A model generated the notes under the pieces. It was given only the letters and a program-made list of their open reading frames with translations, made no database searches and was not told where the DNA came from. The position numbers and the translations under genes were made by a program. A stretch of DNA of 35,667 nucleotides from an uncultured Eubacteriales bacterium. GTDB taxonomy: Bacteria; Bacillota; Clostridia; Oscillospirales; QAKW01. Shown piece by piece: positions 32,158 to 35,667 of this stretch; positions within the stretch are counted from its first letter, which is position 1; the number at the start of each line of letters is the position of its first letter. The stretch lies in the NCBI GenBank assembly GCA_902492505.1, contig CABULU010000015.1, forward strand, positions 1 to 35,667. Reading direction: 5' to 3'.

Positions 32158-35100
32158 ATAAACGGCGATGTTGTCAGTGCAGACGGCACAAACGGTCAGG
32201 TTGTAGATACACTTGAATTTGCTTGTGTCAATCCCTTGATTTCTGCTGAGGTCTACGGTGATGAACAGTGCACTGAAAAGCTCAGCCGTCTCACTCTGAA
32301 CGAAAATAATTCTACCGATATTTATTACATTAAGCTCAGCTATAAGGATTATTCAGGCGCTGTATATACGTTAAAATTCAATCTGGGCGAGGCCAAGGCA
32401 TTTGCCGATGCTTATGAGGATGAAAACGGTATAATAAAAAATACCGCCGTTTTGTATGCACCCAATGCTTTGGGAAAAAATGCAGGCGATAAGCTTAACG
32501 CCGTCTGGAACGATATTCAATATGTATTTACATACGGAGAAAATGCTTTTGCAACACTTGAAGAAATCCGTGATAAATTCGGTGCTGCTCCGGTGCAGAT
32601 TATACTGCCCGCCGGAAGCTACGGACAGCTTGATATATACGGAAGCTGGAGCATATTCGGAGAAGGCTTTTCCGTAAATCCGAACGGCAAAGGCGATCAA
32701 ACCCTTAACAGCAGCTGGAACAAATACGGTGAAACAATTATTGATAACGCAGACGTAGTGATTTCCGAATCGGCAACGCCCAGTTCGGAAAGCGGCACTA
32801 ATATTCTCATCAGCGGTGTAAGGCTTACAGGGAAATTTGTTGATACAAATAGACATGAAAGCGAGTATGCAACAAATATTACCTTGAAAAATATTGTGTA
32901 TGACCGTTGCTTTTTGACCGGAGGAGAAAGAGAATTCAACCTTCAGAATGCCAACAGTATGAGCAGCTCGGACACTGCCGTAAACAGTGACAGTTTCAAT
33001 ATAGAAAATATGTTTTATATCGGTACAAACGCATCGGGTGAACATGCGCTTTTTGAGGATACGGTTGCGCCGTTTGTAACCATAGATGGATTTGTTTCTG
33101 TTGATAACACCCCAAGCTTCGGTAATTTCACAGTAAGCAAAACTGCGCGTAAAGTTGAATTTACTTTGAAGAACAGTTATTTTTACGGCTGCAAGAGCAG
33201 CGCCGCGCTCAATGATAATCTCATTACCTTTGTCGGTCATAATGCCGACGTTTCAAGCGAGCAGCGCCGGGCTCTTGATACAAAGCTGAATATTGTAAAT
33301 AACAAATTTATTAACTGCGGCAACGAGTCTGAGTATAACGGGCAGACGCTGAGGACAGTTATAGCGCTTTACCCGCAGTCATTTAACAGTATTAATTTTG
33401 TTTCAAACGAATTTGTATCAACGCGTGATTTTAACTATCTGTTTGTGACAGCAAAGTCCGATACATTTTCCGTAAACAGCGGTGATTATTCCGACTGCGT
33501 AACCTTTAAAGACAACAGGGTAATCGGCATTATGGCGACTTTCTTCCTCAATGAGGATACGGTTGTGGATCATTCCGATAACTACTTTGCGACATACACG
33601 TCTGATTATAAAACGGCGGCAAACGGCGATATACCGTCTGATTATAAGGCGGATGTATATCTTGACTATGCTATGACTGTAAAGCGCAGCGATATGGCGC
33701 CTGTTGTTACCAATATTTACGGATTTACCGTTGACAATGAAACACTCAGTGCATACGGTTATGCGTCAAGAGACTTTACTCCCATGCTCGGTGAGGGCTG
33801 CAGGCTTTATGCAGATAAAACCTGCAAATCAGAGCTTAAAATAATTGACGTTAATGTCGGCCAGGCAACTACGGCTTATATTAAGGTCACACGCGGTAAT
33901 ATTTCAAAGGTATACACATTGTATGTTATGGGTGTCAGAAATCTTTCGGATATAGAAAATGCAACTATAAGTCCGCAGATTGTTGACGGCATAGATAATC
34001 CTGCCGTGTATTATCCGACCCTTTACGGCGCGCCTGACGGCATCACGCTTTATACATACTATGATAATACCTGCTACGGGTTTGTGACAGGTAAAAATGT
34101 TGTTACATCAACTGCCAATATGGTCCTTTACAGCAATGAGCTGCTGGTGCCGGATGATATTTTTGAAATTAATTTTTCTGTTGTTTCAGGCATTAAGCTT
34201 CACAGTAAAAATGCAAATATTTCGGGAGTTGAGGTGCGCAAGCTTAAAATTGCCTGCATAGGCGATTCTATCACGCAGGGCGTAGGAGCAGGTTCAACTG
34301 CGGACTATCCGAGCTATCTGCAAAAGTATCTTGGCAGCGAGGAGTATATTGTACAGAATTTCGGCAAGGGCTCAGCCACCGTTCAAAGTGATGAGCGCGG
34401 CTATATGGTGTTTGCAAAGGAGCAGCACGAGGCAAGTCTTGCGTTTGAGCCGGATGTTGTAATATGTGCGCTTGGCACAAATGATTCACGTTATAATATC
34501 TGGACGTCAAACAGCAGCTTTATTGATACGTATATTGATATAATCGACACTTACCGTGCTCTTGACAGCAAGCCGGCAATTTATATTACGACAACGCTTC
34601 AGCGTGCAGACGATTTGATGAATAATGAGCGTGTTGAAAAGAACACAATATACCTTGACGAGTATATTGCCAAAATGGTAGGCGGCAAGATAATTGATAC
34701 TCATGATGAAATGCGTCCGTATACAAATGATACAAGCTATTTCGGCGATGCTCTTCATCCTACCGCTATCGGATATGAAAAGATGGCAAACTATATCGGT
34801 TCCTGCATCGTTGCAAACATGAACAGGATTTCTCAGACAGGAATTACGCTCGATGGTCTGAATATTACAGGCCCTGTCACATCAGATTCCGTAGAATTCC
34901 CGCTTACTGTACGCAATGCCGACATTCGTGTCGGTACTCTCGGCAGGGCAAAAATACTTTGCTCCGGTATAACACAGCTTATTATTGACAACACAACGCT
35001 TTCCGACGGTGAGACTGTCTCAGCGGCGCTTGACCTTGGCAGATTTATTGAATTCGGTGACGGGTTTACTGTTGAAAATGAATCATCGCTTGTAATCGGT

Positions 35101-35667
35101 AAATCGGGTGAATATAAAATGATATCCGATGATGGTCAGACAGTGCCTTTAAGTGTCAATCTCAAACCGGACAGCAGTGTGTTAAAAGAGCTTATCAATA
35201 AAGCGCTGAGCTATTCCAATGATGATAATATATACTGCGCCAAATCGTTTGATAATCTTCTTGATGTCGTTTCCCAGGCAGAACAAAAGCTTGAAAATGC
35301 GTCGCAGTCTGAGCTTGACAGCCTTGCTGTAATGCTTCAGTCGGCAATAGACGAGCTTAAAATACATGACTGGGACGAAGGTAATATTGCAGTAGCACCT
35401 ACATGTAAAACTGAGGGCGTTATAGTTTATATCTGTAAAAACGATCCAACTGAAATGTCAGTTGAAAAAATGCCTGCCAATCCCGATGCCCATGTATGGG
35501 ACGATGGTGTTGTAACAACGCCTGCAACCTGTGAGACAGACGGTGTTATGACCTACACCTGTACAGAATGCAGTGAGACAAAAACTGAAGTTATTGCGAA
35601 ACTCGGCCATGCTTGGGATGAGGGCGTAGTCACCAAGGAAGCCACCTGCTCGGCAGAGGGCGAGAAG
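32158..35667 (+). CDS. continuation of the giant surface protein after the in-frame stop; runs off the window
   Basis: After the TAA the same frame stays open for 1170 codons to the right edge. It holds a sandwich with VYGDEQCTE, a fourth beta-helix module with YVFTYGENAFATL (32525-32562), another sandwich with LYADKTCKS, SGNH domain 3 with intact GDSITQG (Ser codon 34267), GTNDS and DALH (His codon 34756), a helical FIVAR-like segment (about 35180-35360) and H-x-W-D-x-G repeats. No ribosome site or own start was found near 32158, so it is probably the interrupted second part of one gene rather than a separate one. The C-terminal anchor lies beyond the window. Confidence 0.7.
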   Translation, partial: MNGDVVSADGTNGQVVDTLEFACVNPLISAEVYGDEQCTEKLSRLTLNENNSTDIYYIKLSYKDYSGAVYTLKFNLGEAKAFADAYEDENGIIKNTAVLYAPNALGKNAGDKLNAVWNDIQYVFTYGENAFATLEEIRDKFGAAPVQIILPAGSYGQLDIYGSWSIFGEGFSVNPNGKGDQTLNSSWNKYGETIIDNADVVISESATPSSESGTNILISGVRLTGKFVDTNRHESEYATNITLKNIVYDRCFLTGGEREFNLQNANSMSSSDTAVNSDSFNIENMFYIGTNASGEHALFEDTVAPFVTIDGFVSVDNTPSFGNFTVSKTARKVEFTLKNSYFYGCKSSAALNDNLITFVGHNADVSSEQRRALDTKLNIVNNKFINCGNESEYNGQTLRTVIALYPQSFNSINFVSNEFVSTRDFNYLFVTAKSDTFSVNSGDYSDCVTFKDNRVIGIMATFFLNEDTVVDHSDNYFATYTSDYKTAANGDIPSDYKADVYLDYAMTVKRSDMAPVVTNIYGFTVDNETLSAYGYASRDFTPMLGEGCRLYADKTCKSELKIIDVNVGQATTAYIKVTRGNISKVYTLYVMGVRNLSDIENATISPQIVDGIDNPAVYYPTLYGAPDGITLYTYYDNTCYGFVTGKNVVTSTANMVLYSNELLVPDDIFEINFSVVSGIKLHSKNANISGVEVRKLKIACIGDSITQGVGAGSTADYPSYLQKYLGSEEYIVQNFGKGSATVQSDERGYMVFAKEQHEASLAFEPDVVICALGTNDSRYNIWTSNSSFIDTYIDIIDTYRALDSKPAIYITTTLQRADDLMNNERVEKNTIYLDEYIAKMVGGKIIDTHDEMRPYTNDTSYFGDALHPTAIGYEKMANYIGSCIVANMNRISQTGITLDGLNITGPVTSDSVEFPLTVRNADIRVGTLGRAKILCSGITQLIIDNTTLSDGETVSAALDLGRFIEFGDGFTVENESSLVIGKSGEYKMISDDGQTVPLSVNLKPDSSVLKELINKALSYSNDDNIYCAKSFDNLLDVVSQAEQKLENASQSELDSLAVMLQSAIDELKIHDWDEGNIAVAPTCKTEGVIVYICKNDPTEMSVEKMPANPDAHVWDDGVVTTPATCETDGVMTYTCTECSETKTEVIAKLGHAWDEGVVTKEATCSAEGEK
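35365..35667 (+). repeat. H-x-W-D-x-G cysteine repeats near the C-terminus
   Basis: Three protein repeats start at 35365, 35491 and 35608 (about 42, 39 and at least 20 residues). They share HxWDxG, xATC (or xPTC), xxGVxxYxC and a Cys/Lys/Thr tail. The first is degenerate and the third is cut by the window edge. Such repeats are common near the ends of clostridial surface proteins and probably act as a stalk; more copies are likely to the right. Confidence 0.8.

Noticed and set aside
32100..32160. frameshift as the cause of the split in the giant gene
   Set aside because: The modules before and after the stop are in the same frame, so a single stop codon, not an insertion or deletion, explains the break.
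32371..33240. 289-residue open frame on the minus strand
   Set aside because: It is antisense to the continued frame of the giant surface protein, whose beta-helix module is recognisable. No ribosome site or motif was found.
35365..35667. CRISPR or DNA-level tandem repeat
   Set aside because: The similarity is at the protein level with diverged DNA and unequal unit lengths; these are coding surface-protein repeats.

Overview
The window looks like the chromosome of an endospore-forming, gut-type Clostridia bacterium (Oscillospirales/Ruminococcaceae-like; this lineage call is an inference). The support is a full-length spoIVA, Gram-positive-type genes (rnmV, AraC-regulated sugar ABC operon without its own ATPase), strong AGGAGG ribosome sites, many TTGnnn-17-TATAAT promoters, and surface-protein repeats typical of these bacteria. 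No rRNA, tRNA, CRISPR array or recognisable transposase is present.

Layout. 1-1.1 kb: an SprT-like zinc metalloprotein with a long inverted repeat in its leader, probably the edge of an element lying 3' of ssrA. 1.1-3.8 kb (minus strand): ssrA (tmRNA), an alpha/beta hydrolase, smpB and a degenerate E2/CAT-fold acyltransferase; both halves of trans-translation (ssrA and smpB) sit together. 4-13.7 kb (plus strand): housekeeping genes, namely gap, a membrane-anchored PstS-like protein, spoIVA, a 46-residue small protein, comEC-holA-rnmV and pncB.

13.9-25.6 kb: one long plus-strand operon of eight genes: a 1036-residue solute-binding protein with carbohydrate-binding-like domains, two permeases, a membrane-anchored NHL-propeller/TPR protein, a YIP1-family membrane protein, a DUF5696 surface protein and two more permeases. 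There is no ATPase gene. The operon reads as two mirrored units, each a secreted protein joined by a TAATG overlap to a permease pair, with the NHL and YIP1 genes between them. I infer a cell-surface glycan capture and import machine. A convergent fucU-araC pair (25.7-26.9 kb) suggests a fucose-type or related sugar.

27.1 kb to the right edge: a giant secreted modular protein with beta-helix-like repeats, three SGNH/GDSL esterase domains (the first lacks its catalytic Ser and His) and C-terminal H-x-W-D-x-G repeats. One in-frame TAA at 32155-32157 splits it; the same frame then stays open for 1170 codons to the window edge and holds more copies of the same modules.

The strongest leads are the double-permease DUF5696/NHL/YIP1 operon and the interrupted triple-SGNH surface protein.
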